Source of the DNA: Aquisphaera insulae
GTDB lineage: Bacteria > Planctomycetota > Planctomycetia > Isosphaerales > Isosphaeraceae
Assembly (NCBI RefSeq): GCF_011064615.1
Contig: NZ_JAALJH010000072.1
Coordinates: 1-48,934, forward strand
Length of the DNA: 48,934 nucleotides
Direction of reading: 5' to 3'
Below the pieces are notes generated by a model, which made no database searches, was not told the origin of the DNA, and saw nothing but the letters and a program-made list of their open reading frames with translations. The position numbers and the translations under genes were made by a program. Each line of letters starts with the position of its first letter. Within the stretch, counting starts at the first letter, position 1. Of the stretch, positions 36,201 through 48,200 are shown piece by piece.

Positions 36201-39200
36201 GCGGAATACGCGTTGCCGCCGTTGTCCAGGCCGCCCGTGGAGGAGAAGGTGCTGCCGTCGGTGACGATGCCCGTCCGGTTGAAGCTGCCCGCCAGATCGA
36301 CCTCGCCCTGGGCCGTCGTCGCCGGCGGCGAGACGAGGGTCATCGCCACGACCTCGACGTTGCCGTTGGTCGGCAGGGTGATGCTCTGCACGGTCTTGGC
36401 CGGGTTCAGGGCCAGGCTGTGGCCGTACAGGTAGGCCGCCTGGGATCTCTGCGTCCCGTCGGCGTTGAGCTGGTACGACATCGCCAGGGCGGTCGACTCG
36501 CCGGAGTAGTTCTGGGGCGTGAGCCGATAGCTGATGCTCTCGGTGAAGACCTGGGTCGTCCCGTCGGTGTAGCGGACGGTGAAGACCTGATTGGGCTGGT
36601 TCGTGCCGGACGCGGTGACGAGGAAGTTCAGGGCCGAGAACTGCCCCGTGGGCAGGGTGACCGTCTGGCCGGCGGCCGAGATCACGTTGTTCTGGTTGGC
36701 GGCCCCCAGGGCGAAGGGCGAGTTGTTCCAGGTCCTCGATGCGCCGATCAGGTTCGCGGAGAGGGCCACGCCGTTGCCGTTGATGCCCTCGGTCGACCCG
36801 AAGGTGCTGCCGTTGGCGACCAGCCCCATCCGGTTGTAGGAGCTCGACAGGTCCACCTCGGCCGGGGCGTCGTACGTGGACCGGGCCACCGTCGAGATCG
36901 CCAGGATCATCACCTTGCTGTTGTTGGGCAGGGTGATGCTCTTGACGACCCGGGTCGGATCCGTCGAGAGGCTGTAGCCGTAGAGGTTGAAGGTCCGGTT
37001 GTCCCTGGTCCCGGCGGCGAGGTCGCGGTACGGCATGGAGACGGCGACCGACTCGCCGGCGTAGCTGCCGGGCGTGAGCCAGTCGCTGAAGCTCTGCGTG
37101 AAGGTCTGGGTCGTCCCGTCCGTGTAGGTCACAACCAGGGCCTGATTCTGCTGGTTGCCGTTGATCGCGGTCCCGAGGATCCGGATCGCGGAGGTCTGGA
37201 GCTGCGGCAGGCTGATGGCCTGACCGCTCGCCATGACCACGTCGCCCGAGCCGGCGGCGCCGATGAAGAAGGGCGTGTCGCTCCAGGTCACGCTCGACCC
37301 CAGGAGGTTGCCGGAATAGGCCGTGCCCCCGCCGTCGAGCCCGCCGGTGGACGAGAACGTGGCACCGTCCCTGTAGATGCCCGTCCGGTTGTAGGCGGTG
37401 GAGAGGTTGGCGACGAGCGGGTAGCTGGTGCTGACCGTCAGCGTGTCGGTGTTGAACTGGACGGACATGCCGTTCGTCGCCCGGACCCCCGGGGCCGTGG
37501 GCGCCGAGACCTCCGGGGTGGCCGCCACCATCGGTATGCCGGTGACGATGCCGTCGAGCCGGAGCGAGGCGGGCGCCGTGAACTTCACCTGGGAGACGGC
37601 CCAGAACGTGCTCGGGAACTGGATCGTCGTGAATCCGCCCGTGGCCGGCACGGTGTAGGTGAAGGTGGCCGTCTGCGTGCTGTGGAGGATCGGGGCCGTG
37701 AAGGTGACCGTCTGGGGGGCCGACCCGGTGTTGGCCAGGTTGAGCTGGTAGAGGGCCAGCCCGGCGTTGGCGGTCGTGATCGTTAGCGTGTCGCCCGCGG
37801 CGGCCGCGAGCGACGGGCTGATCGTGTTGTCGAGGGTGAGTTTGCCGGTCGTCGTCACGCTCACGCCCGACTCGGTGTACGTGCCGCCGGTCGTGGACTG
37901 GCTGATCAATCCGTCGAAGTTGACGGCCTGCCCGGGGTCATAGTAGGACGAATCCACCGAGCCCGCGATCAGGACGACCTTGCCGGTCCGGACGGCGACG
38001 TCGCTGGTGTCCAGGGTGGCATCCACGGAGCTGGCGGTCTCCGCGACGGTCAGCCCGTTGCTCCCCGAGCCGCCCTTGACCTGGACCTGGCTGGCGCCGT
38101 CCAGCGAGACGATCGCCCGGCCGTTCCCGGAGAGCGTCCCGTCGGCGGCCACCCAGGCGACGGCCCCCGCATAGCCGGTGTCGTCCACGATCAGGTTGGC
38201 GACGTTGGCGACGTGCAGGTAGCTCGCGAGGTTGGCGAACTGCGAGTTCGCCGGATCCTTGCCCGAGAGGTTGACGGCGACGGTGTTCGTCCCGCCGTGC
38301 CCGTCGATCGTGGTCGACGCGCCGAGCCGGGTGACGTTGACCGTGTCGTTGCCGGCCCCGCCGGAGATCACCAGCGCCATGCCCGGGTCGGCGAGGCCGA
38401 TGTTCAGGGTGCTGCTCACGTCGCCGAGGTTGAGGTCGGCCTCGGCGAGGCCGGACAGGTTGAACGTGGACGTGATCGCCGGCCCGAACCCGCCGAGCTG
38501 GGACGTGCCGGCCGAGCCGCTCAGGGTCGCGGTGATTGCCTGGCTCGACTGGGCCCCGTTGAAGACGACCCGGTTCCCGCGGGAGGCCGAGCCGCCCTGG
38601 ATGGTCGCCTGCGAGGCCGAGGCGCCGTCGACCCGGATGACGTCGGACGTGCCGGCGTTGACGGTCAGCGACGACCCGGAGCCGGAGACCGTCCCCTCGA
38701 TGTTCAGGGTGTTCCCGAGCCCGCCCAGGTTGATCGACTCCGTCCGGATCCCGGTGAAGGAGATCGAGCCGGCATTCCCGAGGCCGGCCACGGAGCCGGC
38801 GTCCAGGACGATGTTGGAGCGGGGGCTGACGTCGTTCGCGTCGTCGATGATCAGGGCGTTCGCGCCGGCCCCCCCGACGATCGTCAGCGGGGCGAGGATC
38901 TGGTCGAGGCGGGCGGCCGAGCCCGCGGGGTCCGCCGAGCTCGACGCCAGGGCCGTCGTGGGGAATCCGCCGACGTTGACCGTGACGTTGCCGGTGCCGG
39001 TCTGGAGCGTCGTGGGCACCGACGTGCCGTGCACGAAGACCGTGTCGTTGCCCCCCCCGCCGACGAGGCTCAGGCCGGCGACCTGGCCGAAGTCCAGCCA
39101 CAGCTTCGTGCCGGCCACCTCGCCCACGAACCCGGGCATGGCCGAGACGTTGCGGACCAGCAGGGTGCGGGCCGCCGTGGTCGATTCGGTCACCGTGATC

Positions 39201-42200
39201 CGGTCCGAGGCGTTGCCGCCCTGGTCGATCAGGACCCTCGCGGTCGTGTCCGCGTCCACCGAGAACGTGTTCGTGCCCCCCAGGCCCAGCAGCGACAGCG
39301 ACGCGAACCCGCCGTAGCTGACGGGTGTCCCGTTGAGCCTCACCTGGGACGGGGCGACCGTGAAGGAGTCCGACGATGAGGTGCCGTCGACCTGGAGGGT
39401 GTCCCCGGCCCCGGCCCCGGTGGCGGTCGTGGGGGACGTCGGGATGACGTGGAGGACGACCTGGTCGCCGTTGCCGTTGACCCGGAACAAAGTCGAGCTG
39501 CCGCCGATCGTGGCGCTGGTGGTGATCGCGGCGCCGCCGACCTTGCTGGTGTCACCCGTCACGGTGATCGCGCCGGCCGCGGAGACCACGCTGCCGGGCT
39601 GGAGGGTGAGGTTGTCCGCGGATTGCAGGGCGACGCCGCCGGTCGTGCTCACGACCCGGACGCCGGCCTGGACGGTCAGCGCCGACCCGGCCGGGTTGCC
39701 CATCGACGTGCTGAGGGCCAGGTCCCCGGCGGCCTGGACGTTGCCCGCCACGGAGAGGGGGCCGGAGGTCGAGACCGACGCCGACGTGCCGGCGCCGACC
39801 CCGGGCAGGCTGCCGAACCCGCCGAGGGTCAGGGCGCCCGCGTTGGACACGTTGATCAGCCCGGTGCTGGAGGAGAATTCGGCCTGCGGGGTCGAGGTCC
39901 GGAGCGGGGCGCCGGCCGCCCCGATGGCGACCCCCGCCGCGAGCACCGTGCGGGGCGACGTGATGTTGGGCAGGGCCGTCCCGAGGTCCAGGATGCTGCC
40001 GGCCGAGGTGAAGTAGGCCTCCGTGCCCGCCGTGACCACGCCCAGGTTCAGGTTGCCGGCCACCTGATTGACGTAGATCCCCTGCCCGGCATTGGCGTCC
40101 AGCGGCGCGGGCTTCAGCAGGGACGAGCTGATGGACAGCGGTCGGGAGGTCGTGCCGATCGTCCCCTGGGTGGATCCGAGGGTGATCGCGTTGCCGGACA
40201 CGGCGGCGCCCTGGCCCGAGCCCACGTCGAGGATCGAGCCTCCGCTCGTCCTCAGGACGACGTTCCCGGCCGACGAAGCGACGGTCGCGACCCGGAGGTC
40301 ACCGGCGGACGTCAGGGTGATGTCGCCCGTCGCCTTGACGTTCAGCGAGCTCGCCGCGGGCGTCGTCACGCCGGCCGTGAAGCCGACGGGCCGCAACGAA
40401 CCGGCCTGCACCCCGATCGCCCCGCCGGCCGCGAGGATCGAATCCACGAAGAAGCTGCTGGGCGTCGAGACGGGCGTCGCGCCGCTCTCGTCGGAGCCGT
40501 CCCGGATGAGCACGTCGAACTGGGCCGCGGACCAGTCCCCGCCGCCGACCGTGAGCGGGCCTCCGCCCTTGGAGACGCCCTGCAGGCTGAGGTGGACGAC
40601 CCCGGCCGCGTGGAGGGTCGAGACCGAGGGGGTGCCGGCGCCGTCCAGCAGCCGGGCGGAGAGCCGCCGCGTCGAGGATCCGACGTTGCCCCGCGCGCTG
40701 ATCAACTGCAGGTCGCGCGTGTCGATCCGCTGGCCCGCGCCGCCGGAGAGGATGTTGCCCGAGCCGGTCGCCAGGTTCTGGATGATGGTCGTCCCCGCCG
40801 GGTTGTTGATGAATCCGTCGAGCACGACGTCGCCGCCGGCGCCGAGGATGGTCAACGTCGGGTTGGCCACCTGGCTCCCGTAGACCGGCGTGTACGTCCA
40901 CGAACCCTGCGGGCTGACGCTCGGCGTGGGGGGCGACGAGGTGTTGAGCATCGACACGTCGCCGACCCGGAGGCTGTAGTTGGGGTTCCTGTTGACCAGG
41001 CTGACGGACGCGAACCCGGCGTCGTAGGTGATCGTCGAGTGCCCCGTGACCGACTGGTTCTGGGCCGACGCGGCCAGGCTGATCGCGCTGCTGCCGTTGG
41101 TGCTCGCGACGCTGTCGACGACGACCGTGTTGTTGCTGATGTGGTATGTCACGCCGGACTGCTGGAGGACCTGCCCGGTCGGCCCGATCTCGAGGACGGG
41201 CGACGGGCCGAAGATCGTCACGTCGGCGTTGAAGTCCACGAGGCCGGACTGGGACTGCGTGCCGTGGTGATTCGAGGAGCCCGTGTCGATGACGGCGCCG
41301 CTGCTCGAGGTCCTGCTCTCGACGTTGCCGGCCGGCGAGGAGGCGCTGACCGCCAGCCGGGACGTCCTGATCGCCGATCCCGAGGCGGCCCGGATCCGGG
41401 CCGCCGCGTTCAGGGTGTTGGTCGAGTCGACGTCGGTCTCGCCGCCCAGGGCGTAGGTGGTCGCCGAGGGCTGGGCCGAGGCCGTCAGCCCGCTCCCCGT
41501 GGACGCGTTCAGGTTGACCTGGTCGTAGCCGACGAGGGTCGCGCCAGAGGCGATGTCCACCAGGGCCGTCAGCGTCGGGTTCACGGCCGAGGACGAGGAG
41601 TTGGTGACGCCGACGCCCTTGAAGGTCGAGTCGCTGGACGACGTGAGGAAGTAGGGCCCGGACGACGGGACGCCGGCGACCAGGTTCACCTGGCGGCCGG
41701 TAAGCGACGCCCCCGCCCCGACCGTGACGGTCGGGGTCGACGTGACGGTCGTCGTGGCGGTCGCGCTCATCGGGGCCCCCAGGCCGTCCGCCTCGGCCTT
41801 GGCGTCCGTCGAGGAGGTCGAGGACGTGAGCGCCCGCACCGTCAGCACGCCGGAGGACGTGAGGCTCGACGTCAGCGTGTCGTCGCCGATGCCGACGTAG
41901 ACCTTGTTCGTGACGGTCGTGGTGGCTCGCGACGAGGCCCCGCCGACCACGCCCTGGAAGGTGGCGCTGCTGGTCGCGTCGGCCCCGGTCTGGTCGTCCT
42001 GCGCGGTGATGGTGACGTTGTTGCCGCCGATCGTGGCGTCGTCGGCGAGGTCGACGTGGACCGCGGTGTTGACCGTCGTGTTGGCCCTCGCGCCGTCGTT
42101 GCCGAAGGCCGCGCCCGTGTTCCCCGTCATCTTGGACCGGATCGAGCGCGTCTCGTAGGCGGTGATCGAGACGTCCTGCCCCGCCGTGATCGAGGTCCCG

Positions 42201-45200
42201 CCCTGGAGCTGCACGCTCGTGTCGGTGTCGCTGATGTTGGCGCTGGCGCTCGTCGACGCCGTGCCGGCGATGATGCCGCTGCTGCCCGGGCTGGCATAGG
42301 CGTAGATGTAGGGCGAATTCCCGGCGACGTTGTTCAGGTTGCGTTCGGCCCCCACGGTCACCTTGCCGATCGTGGCGGCCAGGGTGGCCCCGGCCTGCAC
42401 CTGCGTCAGGACGTCTCCGTTGTCGCCCGCGGTGGCCTTGGCGCCGCCGACCCCGACGGCCCCGTACGTGTCGCCGGTCACGGTCGAATAGCTGTAGACG
42501 CTCCGGTTGGCGTCGATGGCGAGGTTCCCGGCCGTCGTCTTCAGCGAGGCGTTGGTGCCGATGATCGTCGACGCCGATCCCCTCACCTCCGCGTCGGTCG
42601 TGGCCCCGTTGCCCGAGAGGACGCCGCCGGTGGTCGCGGTGGCGGACGACTTGGCGTACTCGAGGGCGGACGAGGTGACCTGGAGGTCGCCGGCGCTCTG
42701 GAGCTTGGCGTCGGAGCCGACCTGGGCCAGCGTCTGCCCCCTGGTCGTCGCCGAGCCGAAGGTCACGCCGACGCCGACGCCGTAGACGCTGAACCCCGTG
42801 GCGATCGAATCGGCCTCCTTGTCGGCCCCGGCGGAGACGGTGATCGAGCCGCCGGCGGACTGCGTGGCGGTCGTGCCGTCGGCGATGTAGCTGTTGGCGT
42901 TGCCCGACGCCACCGCGTGGCTGAAGGCCCCCTGCCCCCCGAGCAGCCCGCCGCCGGGCGCCTGGGCCCGGCTCTCGGCGGTGTTCTTCAGCGTCGTGAT
43001 GATGCTGAGGTTGCCGCCGGCGGCCACGTTGGCCCCGGACCCGAGGTAGCTCGAGCTGGTGGCGATCGTCGCGTTGCCGTCGGTGCTGTCGGCTCCCGAG
43101 ACGGCATCCGCCTCGAAGTTGCCCCAGCCGACGACGTTGGCCGTGACGCCGTTGCCGTGGGCGAAGGCGTCGTTCGTCACGGTGGAGGTGACGGAGACGT
43201 CGCCGGTCGTCGTCACCTTGCCATCGAGGAACGTGTTCGCCACGCCCTTCGCGGTGGCCGTGACCTGGTTGGACAAGGCCGTGGCGGCCCCGCCCCCCGA
43301 CGCGTTCCCGAAGGCGTAGGCCGTGTCGTTGCTCGTGCCCGAGATCGACAGCTTGCCCTGCACGGAGAGGGTCGCCCGGCCGACGTACGCCGTGACCTGC
43401 GGCGCGACCGTCGCGGTGGCCACGCTCACCCCGACCGCGAGCCCGGCGCCGACCGTGACGCCGAGGGCATCGCTCTCGGCGGCCTTCGTGCTCGCGTTCG
43501 GCGTCTGGGCGGTCGCGGAGACCGAGACGTCGCCGCCGGTCGTCAGGACGACGCCGTCGCCGATGGTCGCCTTGACCGTCGGGTCCACGGTGGAGTGGGA
43601 CAGGTTCCCGCTCACGGCGAACGCGCCGCCGGTGCCGCCGTAGGCCTTGGAGAGAGCCTTGTCCGTGGACGTGGACGTGACCGAGGCGCCGCGGGTCAGG
43701 GTGATGGCGGTCGCCTGGCCGCTCGGGGCGACGCCGTCCCGGGCGCCAATATAGGCCTCGACGTCCATGTCGACCTCCGTGGTGGAGTTGATCCCCCCGC
43801 CGGTGATGAGCCCGGCGACCACGCCGATCCCCTGCGCCTGGACGTTGCCGTTGCTCGCCCCGGCCTGCACCGTCAGCGCGCCGGCGGAGACGGTGACCCC
43901 CTCCGCCACGTGGGCGTCGGTCGCCCCGTGCTGCTTCGCGGTCGCCAGCAGGACGCCGATGCCCAGGACGCCGCCCGCCCCGCCGTCGCTCTCGGCCTTC
44001 ACGGTCGCGGACGACTGGGCCGCGACGCTCAGGTCGCCGTAGGTGCCGGCCGTCTGCTGGCCCCAGCCGTGGGTGTCGATGTTCGAGCCGGCGCCGACGG
44101 AGGCGGTGGTCGTCGTGGTGTTGGTCGAGGAGGCGTTGGCCCCCGCGCCGGCGGCGCCGATGGAGATCGACAGCGCCGTCGAGACGGCCAGGGCGGTCAG
44201 GCTGTCGGTCGACGTGGCCTTCACGTCGATCCCCTGCCCTCGCGTGGCCACCGTCGCGTGGTCGATGGAGGCGGCGACCCTGTCCGCGAGCGTATTGGTC
44301 GCGATCGAGGTGCCGACCGAGGCGCCGAACTTGGCCGCCGTGACGGCGCCGCTGCCGACCTTCGCCGTCAGCGTGGGCGAATCGGCCGCGAGGACCTGGA
44401 CCTTGCCGCCCGCGGCGTGGACCGTCGCCCCGTTGTCGATGAAGGCCCCGATCGTGTTGCCGATCGTGTTGGTGACGAAGGCCCCCGCGACCGCCGCGGC
44501 GCCGACCCCCAGCGATGCCGCCACGGCCACCCCCAGGGCGCTGATCGACGAGGTCGACGCCGCCGAGACCACGACCCCGCCCGAGGACGTCACCGTCGTC
44601 GAGTCGGTCCCGACCCCGGCGCCGGGGATCTGGCCGATGTACGCCTCGACGACGTTGGCGATGGTGTTCGTGGCCCGGATCACCCCGACGGCCAGGCCGC
44701 CGCCGGTCCCCACCCCGACGGCCAGGCTGCCGGCGCCGCTCTTGGCGGTGATGCTCGACCGGTCGATCGCCGACAGGTAGACGGCGTTGCTGCCCGTCGC
44801 CGCGGAGGTGACCTGGCTCCCGTTGCGGATGCCGGCCTCGACGTCGTAGTGGATGTTGTTCACGGCCCCGGCGCCCGAACCCGCCGCGGCCGCGGACGTG
44901 GCCGCGAAGCTGGCCGCCACGGCGACGCCCCAGGCCATGCTGTTGATCGTCGGGATCGACGTCGCATTGAGCGTGACGTTGCCGGCCGCCGTCACCGTCG
45001 AGCTGTCGATCAGGGCGACGACCTGATTGGGATTCGAGGCGCCGCCGAGCGTGTTCGACGCGGTGCCGGCCCCGATCCCGGCGCTCAGGCCCAGGACCGA
45101 GCCGCCCGCGGCGGAGATCGAGGCGCCGCCGCCATCCGCCGTGATGGTCGACGTGTCCTGCGCGAACAGGTTCACCTCGCCCGCATTGCGGGTGGTCACG

Positions 45201-48200
45201 GTGCTCCCGCTGATCAGGGCCCGGATGTCGCCGTCGATCGTGTTGTACGAGCCGGCTCCGGCGCCTCCCAGGGCGATGGCGTTGTCCTCGCCGCCGACCG
45301 CGTTGAGGTTGCCGGCCACCGTGATCGCCGTGATCCTCGCGGTCGACGTCGCGTTCAGGGCCAGGCCGCCGTCGGCGCCGACCGTCGAATCCTCGACCGT
45401 CGCCGAGACGGTGTCGCGGATCGTGTTGACGGCCACCGACACCCCGACGCTGGCCGACAGCCCGTTGGAGCTCCCGATGAACGAGAACGCGGCGGCCCCC
45501 GATCCCGACTGGATCGCGGAGTTGTCCGTGGCAAACACCGTCACCGAGCCCCTGTGCCCGGTGGTGATGCTGCTGCCGCCGGTGACCGAGGCCTCGACGT
45601 CCTGGTAGATCGAGTTCCCCGAGCCCGAGCCGGCCCCGACCAGGGCCAGCCCCCCGGTCGACCCGCCGCCGAGGCTCCCCGCCACGCCCGCCGCATACGC
45701 CGCGATCTGCCTGGTCCCGGACTTGCCCGCCGAGGTGGTCAGGATCACGCCACCGTCCGACGTGACGGTCGAGTGGTCGATGTTGGCGATCACCTGGTTG
45801 GAGTGCGTGCTGTCGCCGATCGTGTTGGTCGCGATCGCCGCCCCCAGCACGAGGGACTGCGTCCGGTCGGGATTCAGGCTGACGCCCAGCGAGATGCCGC
45901 CAGCGTCCGCCATGATGCTCGAATTGTCGACGGCGCTCAGGCTCACCGCCTGGCCGTTCGCCGTCGTGACGGTGCTGCCGTCCTCGATCAGGGCCCGCGT
46001 CGACTGGTAGATGGAGTTCCCCGAGCCCGCCCCCGCCCCCGAGAGGGCGAACCCGCCCGTGGAGCTGGAGCTGACGCTGAACGCGCCCGAGACGGTGTAG
46101 GCGTGGATCTTGGGCGCGGAGGAGGCACTCAGGGCGACACCGCCGGCGGACGCGACGGTCGAGTGGTCGATGGCGGCGAGGACCGTATTGGGCCGGCCCG
46201 CGCCGCCGATGTTGTTCATGGCCGCCGAGAGCCCGACCGCCACCGCGGTGTTGGAGCCCGAGCCGGCGGCCACCTCCAGCGAGACCACCCCGGCCACCGC
46301 GTAGATGGTCGAGGTGTCCTCGGCGGTCAGGCTGACCGCGCCCCCGTGGCCGCTGCTGACCTTCAGGGCGTGGCCGCCGGCGTCCGTCCCGATGCAATCG
46401 GTGATCGTCGCCTCGGTCGTCTGGTCGATGCTGTTCCCCGAGCCGGAGCCGGCGCCGGCCCACGAGAACCCGCCGGTCGTGGTGTTGAGGGCCGCGGCGA
46501 CGCCGATGGTGATGGACGTGATCGTCCCCTTCGAGGTCGCCGAGAGGGTCACCGCGCCGTCGGAGAGCACGGCGGAGGCGTCGATGTTGGCCGCGACGGT
46601 CGACGAGATCGAGTTGACCGCGGCCGCGGCCCCGTTGGTCACCGTCGCGCCGCCGTTGGCCCCGAAGGTCCCCGCCAGGGCCAGCCCGCCGCCGTCGGCC
46701 TTGATCGTGGCCGTGCTGGTCGCGGAGAGGCTCACGGCCCCGGAGTTGGCGGTGCTGACCTGGCTATCGCCCTCGATCAGCGCCTCGGTCGTGCTCGCGA
46801 CGTAGTTCCCCGAGCCGGCGCCGGCGCCGTTGAGGCCCACCCCCCCCTGGGTCGAGACGCTCCCGGTCCCGGCCATGGTGACCGCCAGGATGTCCGGGCT
46901 CGAGCTCGCCGTCAGGGTGAGGGCGCCGCCGGAATTCACCGTCGAGCCGCCCTCGATCGCGGCCGTGACGGAATTGGGCGACGCCGAGGTCCCCATGGTG
47001 TTGACCGCCAGCGACAGGCCGACGGCCGCGGTGACGCTGGGGTTGCTCCCCTTGTTGATCCCGACTGCCAGGGCCCCCGACCCCGCGACGATGGTCGACG
47101 TGTCGGTCGCGGAGAGCGAGATGCCATTGTTGTCGGGCGTGCTGCCGCTGGCGGGCTTCCCGGATGTGACCGAGCTGGCGTGGCTCACGCCGTCGGCATC
47201 CGGGCCATCCTTGATGAGGGCCTCGGTGGTGGAGGAGATCGTGTTGCTCGAGGCCGAGCCCACGCCCGTGAAGGAGAACGAGCTCGCCGAGCCGCCGGTG
47301 AGCGAGCCGGCGAGGCCCGCGGCGTAGGCGTCGATCTCTTCGGTGGAGGTGGCGGAGAGCGAGACGGCTCCGGCGGCGACGACCGTGGAGCCCTCGACGT
47401 TCGCCCGGACCGTGCTGCCGATCGTGTTGAGCGCCGCGGCGGCCCCGTTGGTCACGGTCCCCGAGCTCGTGGTGCCGCCGGTGGCCGTCAGGGTCAGGCC
47501 GCTGGCGTCGGCGAGGATGTACGGCGTGTTCTTCGCCGACAGGGAGACGTCGCCCGAGTTGCTCGTGCTGACGGAGCTGTTGCCGTCGATCAGCGCCTCC
47601 ACGGCGTACTCGATGGTGTTGCCCGAGCCCGCGCCGGCGCCGTTGAGACCGAGGCCGCCGCTGGTCGACGTCGATTCGGTGCCGGCGAAGGTGATCGCGA
47701 TGATGGAAGGGTCCGAGGTCGCCTTCAGGCTGACGTCGCCTCCCGAGTTGACCGTCGCCCCCCCCTCGATCGCGGCCTTGACGACATTCGGATGGCTCGC
47801 GGTGCCGATGTCGTTGATGGCGGCCGACAGGCCGACCGCCGAGGCGACGGTGATCTGGCCCCCGCCGACGGCCCCCAGCACGTCGGCGCCCGAGATCGCC
47901 TGGACCAGGGACGTATCCTCCGCGGTGAGCGAGACGCCCTCGTCGGCGAGCGAGCCGCCGTCGGCCGACCGCCCGGAGGTGACCGAGCTGGCGTGCCTGG
48001 TGCCGTTGGGATCGAGGCCATCCTCGATCACCGCCTCGGTCGTCGACTGGATGGTGTTGTGCGACCCCGAGCCGGCGCCGGCGAGCGCGGCGCCGATGTT
48101 CGTCCTGGTCGAGACGGCCGCCCCGGCCATGCCCATGGCGTCGGCGTGGATCTCCGCGTCGGTCGTCGCGGCGAGCGAGACGGCGCCGGCGGCGGTGACC

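Noticed and set aside
27743..37786. Plus-strand open frame of 3,347 codons opposite the giant gene
   Set aside because: Its product is low-complexity Arg/Gly/Asp/Ala-rich without domains, while the minus strand shows PA14, PKD and other clear modules. It is a GC-driven shadow.
40299..46463. Minus-strand frame of 2,054 codons in another phase of the giant gene
   Set aside because: The product is Arg/Gly/Asp/His-rich nonsense. The overlapping giant frame has regular repeats with conserved motifs.
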